From an uncultured Acetatifactor sp. (GTDB lineage Bacteria > Bacillota > Clostridia > Lachnospirales > Lachnospiraceae), in contig CAJTVB010000013.1 in NCBI GenBank assembly GCA_910579755.1, positions 39,876 to 103,875 on the forward strand: a stretch of DNA of 64,000 nucleotides, in the 5' to 3' direction. Made by a program: the position numbers and the translations under genes. Below, piece after piece: positions 34,106-43,323 of the stretch; position 1 is the first letter of the stretch; each line of letters opens with the position of its first letter. A model generated the notes under the pieces. The model was given only the letters and a program-made list of their open reading frames with translations, was not told the origin of the DNA and searched no databases.

Positions 34106-35134
34106 ATGAGTTTTCAATTTATAAAGAAACTGCCCACCCCGGAAGAAATCAAGGAAGAATTCCCCCTGCCTCCGGGTCTTGCCCAGATAAAAAGGGAACG
34201 CGATGCCCAGATCAGAGAAGTCCTCACCGGAAGAGACAAGCGTTTTCTGGTAATCATCGGACCCTGCTCTGCGGACAATGAAGATGCCGTATGTGACTAT
34301 GTGAACCGTCTTGCAAGGATAAACGATAAAGTAAAGGACAAGCTGATTCTGATTCCCAGAATCTATACCAACAAGCCCCGGACCACCGGAGAAGGCTATA
34401 AGGGGATCGTGCATCAGCCTGACCCCGAAAAAAAACCGAATCTTCTGGCCGGCCTGATCGCCATGCGGAAAATGCATATCCGTGCCATGGTTGAGACGGG
34501 TCTGACTGCGGCGGACGAAATGCTCTACCCTGAAAATTGGGGGTACGTTTCGGACATCCTTTCCTACGTGGCCATCGGAGCCCGTTCCGTAGAGGACCAG
34601 CAGCATCGTATTACCGTCAGCGGCTTTGACGTGGCCGCCGGGATGAAAAATCCCACCAGCGGCACCATATCCGTAATGCTGAATTCCGTTTACGCCGCCC
34701 AGCACCCCCACTCCTTCATCTACAGAGGCTGGGAGGTCACCACCCAGGGAAACGATCTGGCCCACACTATTTTAAGGGGCGCTGCCAACAAACATGGAAG
34801 CAATATCCCCAATTACCATTATGAGGATCTGAACCTGCTTTTGGAAATGTACGGGAAAATGGACCTGAAGAATCCCGCCTGCGTTATCGACGCCAACCAT
34901 TCCAATTCTGGGAAAAAATTTGATCAGCAGATTCGTATTACAAAGGAAGTTATGCACAGCCGCAAACTGAATCCCGATATCCACCGTCTGGTAAAAGGCG
35001 TTATGATCGAGAGCTACATTGAGGAGGGCTGTCAGGAAATCGGCGGCGGAGTATACGGAAAATCCATCACCGACCCCTGCCTGGGATGGGAGGCTTCCGA
35101 AAAGCTGATCTATGACATTGCCGAGTATGAATAA
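34106..35134 (+). CDS. 3-deoxy-7-phosphoheptulonate synthase, AroF/G/H type
   Basis: 342 aa, class I alpha DAHP synthase. IIGPCSADNEDAV (about 50-62), RIYTNKPRTTGEGYKG (about 89-104) and ACVIDANHSNSGK (about 258-270) hold the PEP, erythrose-4-phosphate and metal ligands. It catalyses the first step of the shikimate pathway. There is no fused chorismate mutase and no T-box or trp leader, so its control is likely by feedback. It is monocistronic and converges with the SpoIIM-like gene. The SD AAAGGA lies 10 nt before ATG. Confidence 0.95.
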   Translation: MSFQFIKKLPTPEEIKEEFPLPPGLAQIKRERDAQIREVLTGRDKRFLVIIGPCSADNEDAVCDYVNRLARINDKVKDKLILIPRIYTNKPRTTGEGYKGIVHQPDPEKKPNLLAGLIAMRKMHIRAMVETGLTAADEMLYPENWGYVSDILSYVAIGARSVEDQQHRITVSGFDVAAGMKNPTSGTISVMLNSVYAAQHPHSFIYRGWEVTTQGNDLAHTILRGAANKHGSNIPNYHYEDLNLLLEMYGKMDLKNPACVIDANHSNSGKKFDQQIRITKEVMHSRKLNPDIHRLVKGVMIESYIEEGCQEIGGGVYGKSITDPCLGWEASEKLIYDIAEYE

Positions 35135-35143
35135 ATCGCTCCT

Positions 35144-35749
35144 TTAAAACACCTGCAAATATCCCAAAAGCAGCCGGGGATTCACATAGGCCTCCAGGAA
35201 GCATCCTGCCAGGACAGCTCCCAGGATCGCCAGAAGCCAGCCCAGCTTTTTTATGAGAAATCCCCGGTCCTCCACAGTCTCTGTACCGCTTCGGGAATAA
35301 ATTCCCCGAAACAGACTCTCGCTCCAGGCCAAAAGCGCCATCAGAGCCGGCACGTACAAAAGATATTGGGGAAATACCCCTGCCAGAGCCAGCAGAATCC
35401 CCTTAAGGCCGTACCGCAGAGCCAGCGCAGTCAGATATCCCCCTGCAGACATGCCGTACCAGAAGGCAGTTCCCATGCACACGGCCAGTCCCAGATAGGT
35501 GGTGGCCAGCATGGCCAGGATCAGCACCGTAATGATACGCTTTCGAAATACATAACTAAAAAGAGCACTGCCTTCAACGGTCATATATTTTATGTGATAC
35601 AGTGTATCTTCATCAAACAATCCCGTATTTTCCAGCAAAATGCTCTTTCCTAAGTTCATAATGACAATTCCGGCCAGCAAGCCGGCACAGAATACGGGCA
35701 ACAGCTTTAATCTGCCCGAAAAGCCTTTTCCTGCGATTTTCATCCGCAA
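35144..35749 (-). CDS. SpoIIM/DUF95-like membrane protein
   Basis: 201 aa with about five membrane segments. The core LGLAVCMGTAFWYGMSAGGYLTALALRYG and GVFPQYLLYVPALMALL (written here as two family blocks) match stage II sporulation protein M and its DUF95 relatives. SpoIIM works with SpoIID and SpoIIP in septal peptidoglycan hydrolysis during engulfment. No spoIID or spoIIP is nearby, so this could be the sporulation protein or a general DUF95 paralogue. It converges with the DAHP synthase gene, leaving only 9 nt between stops. Confidence 0.75.
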   Translation of the reverse strand: MRMKIAGKGFSGRLKLLPVFCAGLLAGIVIMNLGKSILLENTGLFDEDTLYHIKYMTVEGSALFSYVFRKRIITVLILAMLATTYLGLAVCMGTAFWYGMSAGGYLTALALRYGLKGILLALAGVFPQYLLYVPALMALLAWSESLFRGIYSRSGTETVEDRGFLIKKLGWLLAILGAVLAGCFLEAYVNPRLLLGYLQVF

Positions 35750-35894
35750 TGCCGCCTTGATCTATAATTCTTTCCATACTTATGCGGCAAGTCCCGATTC
35801 TATTCCCCTTTCTGCCGGAACCAGCGTCTTCCGCGGTTTTATGCCAGGAATCTTCCCTGCCTTCGCTTTACGTCAGGGAACATTTCTTCCTTCA

Positions 35895-36428
35895 TTATGC
35901 ATATCTTGCGGCATAGCTTAATATGCCGCAAATGGTCTTGGAATCCTGAATCCTTCCCTCAAATATCATTTGCTTCAGCTCCTCCAGGGAATGAACCTCT
36001 ACATTCAAATATTCATTTTCATCCAGATGCTGTCTGCCCCTTTTCAGGTTCCGGGCCAGATAAATGTCGATCTTTTCATTGCAGAAGGCCACGGTGGTAT
36101 AAATCGTATTCAGCAGTTCCATATGCCCGCAGACATATCCCGTTTCTTCCTCCAACTCTCGCTGCGCCGCCTGGGCAGCAGGCTCCTCTCTTCCATTCAA
36201 TCCACCTGCGGGAATCTCCAGCGTCTCCCGTTCCAGCGCATTGCGGTACTGACGAACCATCAAAAGTCTTCCGTCCTCCAGAACCGCCACCACTGCCGCC
36301 GCTCCCTTATGGTCGATCAGATCCCATTTCTCTGTGTTCCCGTTAGGAATCAGCATGGTATCCTGATAATAATCGATAATGGCTCCCCTGGCCACCAGCT
36401 CTCTCTTTATCCTTTTATATTCCGCCAT
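35895..36428 (-). CDS. NUDIX hydrolase, ADP-ribose pyrophosphatase-like
   Basis: 177 aa from the ATG at 36428. The Nudix box is intact: G21-type GGLNGREEPAAQAAQRELEE followed by ETGY, with the catalytic REXXEE-like RELEEETG. The upstream VRQYRNALERETLEIPAGG is characteristic of ADP-ribose pyrophosphatases (NudF-like), which split ADP-ribose into AMP and ribose 5-phosphate. The SD for this start is distant (GGAG about 13 nt); 26 upstream codons are also open, so the start is uncertain. It lies downstream of an aminotransferase gene on the same strand, likely one transcript. Confidence 0.9.
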   Translation of the reverse strand: MAEYKRIKRELVARGAIIDYYQDTMLIPNGNTEKWDLIDHKGAAAVVAVLEDGRLLMVRQYRNALERETLEIPAGGLNGREEPAAQAAQRELEEETGYVCGHMELLNTIYTTVAFCNEKIDIYLARNLKRGRQHLDENEYLNVEVHSLEELKQMIFEGRIQDSKTICGILSYAARYA

Positions 36429-36509
36429 ATATTCCGCTCTTCTCCTTTTAATGTGCCATACCTGGCTGTTCTCATTCAAATGCTTTTCAGCGCCTGCACA
36501 TTCCAAAGC

Positions 36510-37808
36510 TTATGCCGCATTGGCACATTTCTCAAGAAGCTTTTCCACACTTACCAGCTTCACACAGAGAGCAAACAGCTCCGCCGCCATGGTCATCTCC
36601 TCCGGAGTAGGGAAGGAAGGCGCAATCCGAATGTTGCTGTCCCTGGGATCCACGCCGTAGGGGAAGGTAGCCCCCGCGCCGGTGAGAACTACACCGGCCT
36701 CTTTGCACCTGGCCACAATAGCCTTGGCACAGCCCTCCAGAGCATCAAAGGAGATAAAATAACCGCCATTGGGATTGGTCCACTGGCCGATTTCCAGGCC
36801 TGCCAGCTCTCTTTCCAGCACACCAAGCACCGCCTGAAACTTGGGACGCACCTGCTGGGCCTGCTGTCTCATATGCTCCCGGATCCCGTTGATGTCTTTA
36901 AAGTAACGCACATGGCGCAATTGATTTACCTTGTCATACCCGATGGTCTGAATCGTCATGCTTTTGCGGATCTCATCCAGATTAGCCTTGGATGCCGCCA
37001 CAGCGGCAATGCCCGCTCCGGCAAAGCTGATCTTTGAGGTGGAGCAGAACTCATACACCAGATCCGGATTGCCCGCCGCTTCACAAAGGCCCAGAATCTC
37101 GGGCAGATAGTCGTCCCGATCCTCATACAACGGATGCACGGCATAAGCATTATCCCAATATATGCGGAAATCCCTGGCCGCCGGCTTCAGACGGGCAAAA
37201 CGCTCCACCGTCTCCCGGGAATAAGTATATCCCTGAGGGTTGGAATACTTGGGAACGCACCAGATTCCCTTGATGGAGGCATCCTCCGCTGTCATCTTCT
37301 CTATCATATCCATATCCGGTCCCTGTGGCGTCATGGGAACCGTTATCATCTCAATGCCAAAATGCCGGGTGATTGCAAAATGCCTGTCATATCCGGGGGC
37401 AGGACACAAAAATTTTACCTTATCCAATTTGCACCAGGGTGTGCTTCCCATTACACCATGTGTCACGGAACGGGAAATGGAATCATACATAATGCTCAGG
37501 CTGGCATTTCCGCAGACAATCACATTTTCTGCAGGCACCCCGATCATTTCTCCCATCAGCCGCTTTGCCTCCGGTATTCCGTCCATCAGGCCGTAATTGC
37601 GGACATCAATACCGTCCTCCGTCCTCATATCGCTGGCGGAATTCAGCGTATCCATCATATCCTCCACCAGATCAAGCTGAGACGCTCCCGGCTTTCCTCT
37701 GGACATATCCAGCTTCAGTCCCCTGCCTTTTGCCTCCTTATAGGCATCCTCCAGCTCCGCCTTCAGCAACAACAGCTCCTTCTTGCTCAACTCCTGATAT
37801 GCTTTCAT
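36510..37808 (-). CDS. PLP-dependent aspartate aminotransferase-type enzyme
   Basis: 432 aa, fold type I. LDMSRGKPGASQLDLVEDM near the start, NYGLMDGIPEAKRLMGE, CVPKYSNPQGYTYS and the PLP lysine segment FCSTSKISFAGAGIA match the aspartate aminotransferase subfamily (Asp_aminotransf) common in Clostridia and Actinobacteria. The predicted reaction is reversible amino transfer between aspartate and 2-oxoglutarate. The ATG at 37808 follows GGAGG by 7 nt; 21 upstream codons are open but not homologous. A perfect palindrome near the promoter suggests a repressor. Confidence 0.9.
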   Translation of the reverse strand: MKAYQELSKKELLLLKAELEDAYKEAKGRGLKLDMSRGKPGASQLDLVEDMMDTLNSASDMRTEDGIDVRNYGLMDGIPEAKRLMGEMIGVPAENVIVCGNASLSIMYDSISRSVTHGVMGSTPWCKLDKVKFLCPAPGYDRHFAITRHFGIEMITVPMTPQGPDMDMIEKMTAEDASIKGIWCVPKYSNPQGYTYSRETVERFARLKPAARDFRIYWDNAYAVHPLYEDRDDYLPEILGLCEAAGNPDLVYEFCSTSKISFAGAGIAAVAASKANLDEIRKSMTIQTIGYDKVNQLRHVRYFKDINGIREHMRQQAQQVRPKFQAVLGVLERELAGLEIGQWTNPNGGYFISFDALEGCAKAIVARCKEAGVVLTGAGATFPYGVDPRDSNIRIAPSFPTPEEMTMAAELFALCVKLVSVEKLLEKCANAA

Positions 37809-37898
37809 TCCTATACCTCCTGCCCGCGTCAGGGCATCTTTTACACGCACACCGGTTCCATATCTGATCATCTTCCTGCTGCAGCCGTTCTGCGTGTT

Positions 37899-37927
37899 AT
37901 TATACCTGGATTATTGTATACAATCAT
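37899..37927 (-). promoter_or_regulatory. Promoter with palindrome ATTGTATACAAT upstream of the aminotransferase gene
   Basis: TATAAT on the minus strand at 37904-37899. The 12-bp perfect palindrome (37913-37924) overlaps the spacer and the weak -35 (ATGATT). TTGTATACAA-like sites are typical of GntR-family regulators. Confidence 0.45.
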
Positions 37928-38020
37928 ACATCTGAAATACCATACCATAAGTATTCCCATCGCACAAGAGGAATTTTCCATGAAATATATAGGTTCCTGG
38001 CAGATTTTTTATACAATCCG

Positions 38021-38050
38021 AAAAAAACTGCCGCACTTTTCATGCGGCAG
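38021..38050 (-). terminator. Terminator of rny
   Basis: CTGCCGCA (38028-38035) pairs with TGCGGCAG (38043-38050), followed on the minus strand by TTTTTTT. Confidence 0.9.
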
Positions 38051-38096
38051 TCTCATTTTTCCTATTAAATTTTACGTACAGAACTGTTGTTGTGTT

Positions 38097-39644
38097 CTAT
38101 TTCGCGTAATCAATCACGCGGCTTTCGCGGATAACGTTTACCTTGATCTGGCCGGGATATTCCAGTTCTGCTTCGATCTGCTTGGAAATATCACGGGCCA
38201 GCAGAACCATATCGGCATCCGATATCTGCTCCGGCACCACCATGACACGAACCTCACGTCCCGCCTGAATAGCAAAAGATTTATCTACACCTTTGAAATT
38301 GTTTGTTATTTCTTCCAATTGCTTTAATCTGCTAGTATAGGTTTCCAGAGTTTCCCTTCTAGCTCCCGGCCTCGCGGCAGATATGGTATCCGCAGCTTGT
38401 ACAATACATGCGACCAGGGAATTGGCTTCCACATCACCATGATGGGATTCCACAGCGTTGATGACGGTAGCGTTTTCTCTGTACTTTCTGCAGAGCTCCG
38501 CTCCCAGCTGAATGTGGGACCCTTCCATTTCATGATCAACGGATTTCCCGATATCATGAAGCAGTCCCGCTCTCTTTGCCAGCCTCACATCCAGTCCCAT
38601 TTCGGCGGCCAGCAGTCCGGAAAGCTGCGCCACTTCCACAGAATGCTTCAGAGCATTTTGCCCGTAGCTGGTCCGGAATTTCATTTTGCCCAAAAGCTTT
38701 ACAAGCTCCGGGTGAATACCATGAACGCCTACCTCCAGGGTAGCGGCTTCACCTTCCTCCTTCATCATCAACTCAACTTCTCGCTGGGCCTTCTCCACCA
38801 TCTCTTCGATTCTGGCGGGATGAATCCGCCCGTCGATAATAAGCTTTTCCAGCGCAATCCGCGCCACCTCCCGTCGGACGGGATCAAACCCGGAAAGGAT
38901 AACTGCCTCCGGCGTGTCGTCTATAATCAGATCCACACCGGTCATGGTCTCAAGGGTACGTATATTGCGTCCCTCACGGCCAATAATCCTTCCCTTCATC
39001 TCATCGTTCGGAAGCTGTACTACAGAAATCGTAGTCTCAGAGACGTGGTCTGCCGCACATCTCTGGATTGCGGACACCACATACTCCTTTGCTTTTTTGT
39101 CTGCTTCTTCCTTGGCGCGATTCTCCATTTCCTTGATCATCACGGCCGTTTCATGCTTTACTTCATCTTCAACAATTTTCAACAAGTAGTCTTTTGCCTG
39201 TTCAGAGGTAAGACCGGAAATCCGTTCCAGTTCCTGTACTCGCTGCTCGTTCAGCCGTGAAACCTCCTCCTTGATCTTGTTCAGGGATTCTTCCTTGGCC
39301 GCCAAGCTTGCTTCACGCTTTTCAATCGCATCTGCTTTCTTATCGATGTTCTCTTCCTTCTGCTGGACCCTGCGCTCATATCTCTGCGCCTCTGCTCTGC
39401 GTTCCTTGATCTCCTTGTCCAATTCGTTTTTGGTACGAATAGACTCTTCCTTCACCTCAAGGAGCGATTCACGCTTTTTCGTCTCTGCAGTCTTCAAAGC
39501 CTCATCAATAATCTCTCTCGCCTTATCCTGCGCGTTACCTATAGTAGCTTCTGACGTCTTCTTCTGATAATTGGAAACGATCAGTGCTGTAGCTACTGCG
39601 GTGACCGGCACAGCTACGATGACAGTGACTATGATCGTAAGCAT
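38097..39644 (-). CDS. rny: Ribonuclease Y
   Basis: 515 aa. An N-terminal membrane anchor (residues about 3-24) is followed by a long charged coiled coil to about 200, a KH domain with the GxxG loop [13 protein letters not shown], and an HD domain ([13 protein letters not shown], then [12 protein letters not shown]). RNase Y starts mRNA decay at the membrane in Firmicutes. GGAGG lies 11 nt before ATG. It has its own promoter and terminator and follows recA-recX, the usual neighbourhood. Confidence 0.98.
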   Translation of the reverse strand: MLTIIVTVIVAVPVTAVATALIVSNYQKKTSEATIGNAQDKAREIIDEALKTAETKKRESLLEVKEESIRTKNELDKEIKERRAEAQRYERRVQQKEENIDKKADAIEKREASLAAKEESLNKIKEEVSRLNEQRVQELERISGLTSEQAKDYLLKIVEDEVKHETAVMIKEMENRAKEEADKKAKEYVVSAIQRCAADHVSETTISVVQLPNDEMKGRIIGREGRNIRTLETMTGVDLIIDDTPEAVILSGFDPVRREVARIALEKLIIDGRIHPARIEEMVEKAQREVELMMKEEGEAATLEVGVHGIHPELVKLLGKMKFRTSYGQNALKHSVEVAQLSGLLAAEMGLDVRLAKRAGLLHDIGKSVDHEMEGSHIQLGAELCRKYRENATVINAVESHHGDVEANSLVACIVQAADTISAARPGARRETLETYTSRLKQLEEITNNFKGVDKSFAIQAGREVRVMVVPEQISDADMVLLARDISKQIEAELEYPGQIKVNVIRESRVIDYAK

Positions 39645-39760
39645 CTACAGGAGCACCTCCTTTATTGAATTTTCATTGTACACTTGACCGCATAAACGGC
39701 ATTTCGTCCTGCGGACTATCATAGAATGTATGTACATGCCCCTGGCGGAGCCCTGAAAAC

Positions 39761-39789
39761 ATTCTAACAAGCAATTTACAACAGTTAAA
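39761..39789 (-). promoter_or_regulatory. Candidate promoter of rny
   Basis: Minus strand: TTTAAC at 39789-39784, 17-nt spacer, TAGAAT at 39766-39761. Confidence 0.5.
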
Positions 39790-39813
39790 TTTTAAACTTA
39801 AATCAACGTAATG

Positions 39814-40494
39814 TCAAGTATAACTCTGAATATCTTCAGACGAGTCACAAAACATTATACCATTCACCGCTTTTCTCGCCAGTTCCCCCGAAAAGCCCTT
39901 CCTCAGGAGAAATGCGTATATTCGGAGCTTTTCTTTTTCATCGGCGCATTCCGGATCAAATTTTTTCTTTCGGAGCAGTTCCCTGATAATGGCATGTTCA
40001 TCCTGCCGGCCTCCCTGCTCTTCCCACTCCAGCCAGGCCTTCTCCAGAGTTTCTCTGCAGATCCCTCTCCGCATCAGATCCTGTTCTATCCTTCTGCGGC
40101 TCCTGGAATTCTCATGGCCTGCTATAAAGCTTACTGCATATCGAAGATCATCCGTATAATGAAAGCTTTCCACATAGCCAAGCGCTTCCTCTGCCACCGC
40201 TTCCGGATATCCTCCCTGCTCCAGCTTCTGCCTCAGCTGACTGACTGTGTAATCTCTGCTCTTCAGCAGATTCATGGCCCGAAGCTTGGCTCTCTTGGGC
40301 AATATTTCCCCCAGAATGGTTTCATAATCCTGAAGCGCTATTTCTTCGCCTTCTCTCAAATGATATAAACGCAATTCGCCCTTGTATAACACAAAGGCAA
40401 ATTGATCATCGATATAAACCCGGCTTCGGGATTTGGATAATTCTTCTATCCTTGTCACTGTCATGATCTGCTTCTCCACAATGTCCGGACTCAT
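39814..40494 (-). CDS. recX: RecX-family regulator of RecA
   Basis: 226 aa made of three-helix repeats: [39 protein letters not shown], then [14 protein letters not shown] and a further copy near the C-terminus. RecX binds RecA filaments and limits or modulates them. The ATG overlaps the recA stop as ATGA, so the two are coupled; an internal ATG at 40464 has a better SD (GGAG, 9 nt). As part of the recA transcript it should share the SOS control. Confidence 0.93.
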   Translation of the reverse strand: MSPDIVEKQIMTVTRIEELSKSRSRVYIDDQFAFVLYKGELRLYHLREGEEIALQDYETILGEILPKRAKLRAMNLLKSRDYTVSQLRQKLEQGGYPEAVAEEALGYVESFHYTDDLRYAVSFIAGHENSRSRRRIEQDLMRRGICRETLEKAWLEWEEQGGRQDEHAIIRELLRKKKFDPECADEKEKLRIYAFLLRKGFSGELARKAVNGIMFCDSSEDIQSYT

Positions 40495-41633
40495 CCCTGA
40501 TCGGCGTCAGCCTTGGATCTGGAGCCTTTCCTGCCGGAGGCTTTCTCGTTTTCCTTCTCTTCAGCCTTTCCTCCGGCCTTTGCATCCGGCTTTGTCTCAG
40601 CCGCTGCGTCGGATTCCGACTCCTCCTTTTTCCCTGCGCCGTCAAAACCGTAATGCTCCCGGACCTTGATGCTGATCTGCTCGCAGATCTCCGGGTTATC
40701 CTTCAGATACTGCTTCGCGTTCTCCCGTCCCTGACCGATCTTATTGCCCTCATAAGCGTACCAGGCGCCGGATTTCACCACCACATTGAGCCCTGCCGCC
40801 AGATCCAGTATGTCTCCCACTCTGGATATTCCTTCTCCAAACATTATATCAAATTCCGCCTCTTTAAAAGGAGGGGCAATCTTGTTCTTTACCACCTTCA
40901 CCCGGGTGCGGTTGCCGATAATCTCTCCGCCCTGCTTCAAGGATTCAATCTTACGCACATCCAGCCGCACGGAGGAATAGAATTTCAGTGCGCGGCCTCC
41001 CGTAGTAGTCTCAGGACTGCCGAACATAACCCCCACCTTCTCGCGCAGCTGATTGATAAACACTACCGTACAATTGGATCTGCTGATCACACCGGTCAGC
41101 TTTCTCAAAGCCTGGGACATCAGCCTGGCCTGAAGCCCCACATGGCTGTCCCCCATGTCGCCTTCAATCTCCGCCTTGGGAACCAGCGCCGCAACAGAGT
41201 CTACCACCACAATGTCCACAGCACCGGAACGCACCATGGTTTCCGTGATCTCCAGCGCCTGCTCTCCGTTGTCCGGCTGAGATATGTACAGGTTGTCAAT
41301 ATCCACGCCGATATTCTTGGCATAGACCGGATCCAGCGCATGCTCTGCATCTATAAATCCGGCGATACCTCCTCTCTTCTGCACCTCGGCTATCATATGC
41401 AGGGTGACGGTAGTCTTACCGCTGGATTCCGGACCATATATTTCCACGATTCTTCCCTTGGGAATACCTCCCAGCCCCAGCGCAATATCCAGACTCAGGG
41501 ACCCTGTGGGAATCGTCTCTACGTTCATCTGTGCGGAAGGGTCGCCCAGCTTCATCACCGCCCCTTTTCCGTACTGCTTCTCAATCTGGCCAATGGCCGC
41601 TTCCAATGCTTTCAGCTTTTCATCTTTTTCCAT
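40491..41633 (-). CDS. recA: Recombinase RecA
   Basis: 380 aa. Walker A is GPESSGKT (about 65-72), Walker B is [12 protein letters not shown], and the L1/L2 and C-terminal DNA-binding parts are complete. The last 50 or so residues form a Lys/Glu/Ala/Asp-rich tail, longer than in E. coli. RecA forms filaments on single-stranded DNA for recombination and triggers LexA self-cleavage. A TTGACA-17-TAATAT promoter with two SOS boxes lies 40-70 nt upstream. recX overlaps its end. Confidence 0.99.
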   Translation of the reverse strand: MEKDEKLKALEAAIGQIEKQYGKGAVMKLGDPSAQMNVETIPTGSLSLDIALGLGGIPKGRIVEIYGPESSGKTTVTLHMIAEVQKRGGIAGFIDAEHALDPVYAKNIGVDIDNLYISQPDNGEQALEITETMVRSGAVDIVVVDSVAALVPKAEIEGDMGDSHVGLQARLMSQALRKLTGVISRSNCTVVFINQLREKVGVMFGSPETTTGGRALKFYSSVRLDVRKIESLKQGGEIIGNRTRVKVVKNKIAPPFKEAEFDIMFGEGISRVGDILDLAAGLNVVVKSGAWYAYEGNKIGQGRENAKQYLKDNPEICEQISIKVREHYGFDGAGKKEESESDAAAETKPDAKAGGKAEEKENEKASGRKGSRSKADADQG

Positions 41634-41653
41634 CTGGAATCTCCTTTTGCCCG

Positions 41654-41665
41654 GAACAAACGTTC
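41654..41665 (-). promoter_or_regulatory. SOS (LexA) box 1 of recA
   Basis: GAACAAACGTTC is an exact fit to the Gram-positive SOS pattern GAAC-N4-GTTC. It lies in the recA leader, just downstream of the start point. Confidence 0.8.
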
Positions 41666-41676
41666 ACATTATCCTC

Positions 41677-41705
41677 ATATTAAAACATTTGTTCGCATTT
41701 GTCAA
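41677..41705 (-). promoter_or_regulatory. SigA promoter of recA
   Basis: Minus strand: TTGACA at 41705-41700, 17-nt spacer, TAATAT at 41682-41677. Confidence 0.8.
41683..41694 (-). promoter_or_regulatory. SOS (LexA) box 2 of recA
   Basis: Minus strand GAACAAATGTTT, one mismatch from GAAC-N4-GTTC. It lies in the promoter spacer, next to the -10 box. Confidence 0.75.
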
Positions 41706-41983
41706 TCATTATTTACGGAAATCTTTACGCCCGGCCTGTCCTCCGGTAAAGTCGGTATTGCCGCCGGAACTGGTATTACTATAACTCATTTCGAGTCCAA
41801 TAAAACTCCCTCAAAGGCATCTCACCTCCCGTTTTTTTATTTTTTCTGAAACCTGCGGCGAAATGCCAGATAATCCGCAGGGAAAAACATTTCCCGGCAG
41901 ATATACAGACCGGCTCCGGAAAAGTGCCGGCATCAAGAAGTATCAGATGTAAAGAGTGTAACACATTTCTCTCTCTCAGGCAA
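41706..41983 (-). other. Structured intergenic region between cinA terminator and recA promoter
   Basis: The recA-cinA gap is 395 nt. Outside the recA control region and the cinA terminator, this part shows a 7-bp stem (CCTGCGG at 41852-41858 with CCGCAGG at 41875-41881), a GC-rich set of CCGG repeats around 41916-41932, and a 13-codon ORF with a strong SD. I recognise no known RNA family. Confidence 0.4.
41779..41820 (-). CDS. Possible 13-residue peptide with strong SD
   Basis: The frame reads MPLREFYWTRNEL and stops at TAG. GGGAGGTGAG precedes the ATG by 4 nt or less, one of the strongest SDs in the window, and a run of A and T residues and a hairpin lie upstream. It is too short for any family assignment. 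It could be a small peptide, a leader peptide, or chance. A longer in-frame start exists at 41964 but has no SD. Confidence 0.25.
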   Translation of the reverse strand: MPLREFYWTRNEL

Positions 41984-42019
41984 GAAAAAAAGAAATCCGG
42001 GACCCTGCAGAGCCCCGGA
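41984..42019 (-). terminator. Terminator of cinA
   Basis: TCCGGG (41996-42001) pairs with CCCGGA (42014-42019), followed on the minus strand by TTTCTTTTTTT. Confidence 0.85.
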
Positions 42020-42028
42020 CGTTACTGT

Positions 42029-43291
42029 TCACTTTCCAAAAGTTACCTTGCTGAAGTACTCCAGAATACAGCTTCGCATCAGAGTCAGCGCAGCAGCAGC
42101 GGCAGATTCCCGGATCTTGCCCCGATTTCCGGAAAACCGGTATTTTTTTACGGTGATCTCCCCCTTGACGTTGCAGGCGATGTACACCAGGCCCACAGGC
42201 TTTTCCTCCGTTCCGCCGCCAGGCCCCGCGATGCCCGTTACCGCCACTGCCACATCCGCCTTGGCAAACACCGCCGCACCCTTGGCCATTTCCTCCGCAG
42301 TCTTCGGGCTGACAGCGCCGTGTTTATGCAGAGTGCTTTTCTTTACATTCAAAATTTTCCGTTTGGCCTTGTTGGAATAGGTCACAAGTCCCGCCTTGTA
42401 CACCTGGGACACTCCCGGCACATTTACCAGTCTGGCAGAAAGCATGCCCCCGGTACAGGATTCCGCGCAGGTCACTGTAAGATCATTTGCCTGCAGCAGA
42501 TCCGCCACCGCCTTTTCCAGGGTGGTCTCCTCCTCCGTGCTGTAAATATCGTTGCCGAACCGCGCCTTCAGCTCCTTTACCAGAGGCTTGATCAGCTTCA
42601 TGGCTGCTTTCCTGCTCTCTGCGGCTGCCGTGACCCGGATGTGAACCTCGCCGGTCTTGGCATAGGTGGCCATGGTGGGGTTGGTCTGGGCATCGATCAG
42701 ATCCTGGATCTGGGTTTCCACCCTGCTCTCCCCCACGCCGCAGATCTTCACCGTCTGAGAGCAGATTACCTGGGAGGTTAGGCCCTCCAGATAGGGAACC
42801 ACACTCTCCTCAAACATGGGATACAGCTCATTGGGCGGTCCGGGAAGAAGAATCACTTTTGCCTGCTCCGTCTCCAGGATCACTCCCGGCGCAGTTCCAT
42901 TGTGATTGTCCAGAACAATGGCCCCCTGGGGAATCATGGCCTGTTTCCAGTTATTGTCCGTAAGAGTCAGCCCCCTGTCCGTAAAATACCTCTCCAGCGC
43001 CTGTCTGCTTGGCTCGTGCATCTCCAGCGTCCTGCCGCAGACCTTTGCCGCCGTCTCCTTGGTCAGATCGTCCTCCGTAGGGCCAAGGCCGCCGGATAAA
43101 ATAACAATATCGGACCGGTCAAGCGCCGTCCTGATAGTCTGCGCCAGACGTTCCTCATTGTCTCCCACCACCGACTGAAAATAGCAGGAAAGTCCCAGAC
43201 CTGCACATTTTTCCGCCAGGTATGCAGCATTGGTATTTACAATATTTCCCAGAAGCAGTTCCGTTCCCACACATATCAATTCCACTGTCAT
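42029..43291 (-). CDS. cinA: CinA-family competence/damage-inducible protein
   Basis: 420 aa with two domains. The N-terminal MoaB/molybdopterin-binding-like half contains GTELLLGNIVNTNAAYLAEK and ILSGGLGPTEDDLTKE; the C-terminal half, from about 265, is a CinA/PncC-type amidohydrolase (TCAESCTGGMLSARLVNVPG, then AVTGIAGPGGGTEEKPVG). Family members remove the amide from nicotinamide mononucleotide and often sit beside recA. The start at 43291 follows GGAGG by 8 nt. It is last in the yicC-to-cinA series and is followed by a terminator before recA. Confidence 0.96.
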   Translation of the reverse strand: MTVELICVGTELLLGNIVNTNAAYLAEKCAGLGLSCYFQSVVGDNEERLAQTIRTALDRSDIVILSGGLGPTEDDLTKETAAKVCGRTLEMHEPSRQALERYFTDRGLTLTDNNWKQAMIPQGAIVLDNHNGTAPGVILETEQAKVILLPGPPNELYPMFEESVVPYLEGLTSQVICSQTVKICGVGESRVETQIQDLIDAQTNPTMATYAKTGEVHIRVTAAAESRKAAMKLIKPLVKELKARFGNDIYSTEEETTLEKAVADLLQANDLTVTCAESCTGGMLSARLVNVPGVSQVYKAGLVTYSNKAKRKILNVKKSTLHKHGAVSPKTAEEMAKGAAVFAKADVAVAVTGIAGPGGGTEEKPVGLVYIACNVKGEITVKKYRFSGNRGKIRESAAAAALTLMRSCILEYFSKVTFGK

Positions 43292-43323
43292 ATTCATATC
43301 CTCCAGGCCCGCCAAAGCCGCCC

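Noticed and set aside
40653..41849. 398-codon plus-strand ORF opposite recA
   Set aside because: Antisense of recA; no SD and no family pattern.
41821..41964. Long in-frame version of the 13-codon ORF (61 codons)
   Set aside because: No SD at the 41964 start and unconvincing sequence; only the short form has a strong SD.
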